From NCBI GenBank assembly GCA_963768185.1, contig CAVYGS010000001.1, positions 434,001 to 498,000 on the forward strand: a stretch of DNA of 64,000 bases, given 5' to 3'. This document shows positions 63,855 to 64,000 of the stretch, piece after piece. Position 1 is the first letter of the stretch, and each line of letters opens with the position of its first letter. This DNA is from Palsa-461 sp963768185. Lineage in GTDB: Bacteria > Actinomycetota > Acidimicrobiia > Acidimicrobiales > RAAP-2. Position numbers and translations under genes: made by a program. The notes under the pieces were generated by a model. It searched no databases and was not told the origin of the DNA. It worked only from the letters and a program-made list of their open reading frames with translations.

Positions 63855-64000
63855 GCGGCCCCGCCGTTCGTCAGGGGGAGCCCGGCGAGCCCTCGGCTCG
63901 AGAGCGACGCCGGTTCCTGAGCAACCTGCACTTCCCGCCCGACCCCTTCCAGCTGGAGGCGTTCGACGCGCTGGACGAGGGCCGCTCGGTCCTCGTCTCG
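63851..64000 (+). CDS. helY: HelY-like DEAD/DEAH RNA helicase, N-terminus only
   Basis: From TTG 63851, overlapping the tatC stop (TTGA), 50 codons run to the window edge. RRRFLSNLHFPPDPFQLEAFDALDEGRSVLVS matches the Q-motif start of Ski2/Mtr4-like helicases just before Walker A. In mycobacteria helY directly follows tatC, so the order supports the call. Confidence 0.82.
   Translation, partial: MSGPAVRQGEPGEPSARERRRFLSNLHFPPDPFQLEAFDALDEGRSVLVS

Overview
The window is GC-rich and carries a complete actinobacterial Pup-proteasome locus (ARC/Mpa, Dop, Pup, PrcB, PrcA, PafA), an F420 biosynthesis gene (fbiC), an F420-type LLM oxidoreductase, a mycothiol-type maleylpyruvate isomerase family protein and tatA-tatC-helY in mycobacteria-like order. 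This points to an actinobacterium, and I would guess Acidimicrobiia or a relative, because the pafBC genes are absent and a ferredoxin sits beside the proteasome locus. The lineage is inferred from gene content only.

Positions 1-7300 look accessory. After the start of a Kef/CPA2-type antiporter (leftward, partial) there is a signalling cluster: a kinase-fold protein that has lost the catalytic HRD aspartate, an FHA-PrsW fusion protease, an active-looking Ser/Thr kinase with a zinc ribbon, a membrane-anchored PP2C phosphatase, a TerY-like vWA protein, and a divergent single-pass membrane protein. The vWA, PP2C and kinase genes form the TerY-phosphorylation triad. The FHA-PrsW protease downstream suggests phosphorylation-gated membrane proteolysis. 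An IS1634-like element (7513-9464, with terminal inverted repeats and an 8-bp target duplication) and a tRNA 3'-half-like fragment (about 9644-9681) follow, so this part may be an island.

Positions 9800-38000 hold mixed metabolic genes: small VOC, SRPBCC and ABM-type proteins, an acyltransferase-3, a DUF4118/KdpD-like protein beside a KimA-like permease with an OB-fold tail, an LLM oxidoreductase, bluB, a secreted LppX/LolA-like protein, thiO-thiS, gltB-gltD, a branched-chain-type binding protein, a tricorn protease, a methyltransferase, a transglycosylase-NlpC/P60 hydrolase and an acyl-CoA ligase.

Positions 37920-49039 form one leftward unit, tkt-tal-pgi-gnd-zwf-pgl-fbiC-LOG, with mostly 4-nt overlaps. 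It couples the pentose phosphate pathway to F420 synthesis. Rightward from 49141 come a thioesterase, three tiny membrane or basic proteins and trmI, then vapBC with a palindromic operator. A ferredoxin and a hydrolase read leftward.

Positions 53470-64000 carry arc, dop, pup, prcB, prcA, pafA, lepB, an IS110-family element, tatA/B, tatC and the start of helY.

Two window-wide patterns stand out. Many starts follow a TANNNT hexamer by only 6-8 nt (leaderless promoters), which helped choose start codons. Five genes (the IS1634 transposase, an acyl-CoA ligase, gnd, pgi, trmI) are broken only by single-base insertions, eight in all and never a deletion, which looks more like sequencing error than decay.
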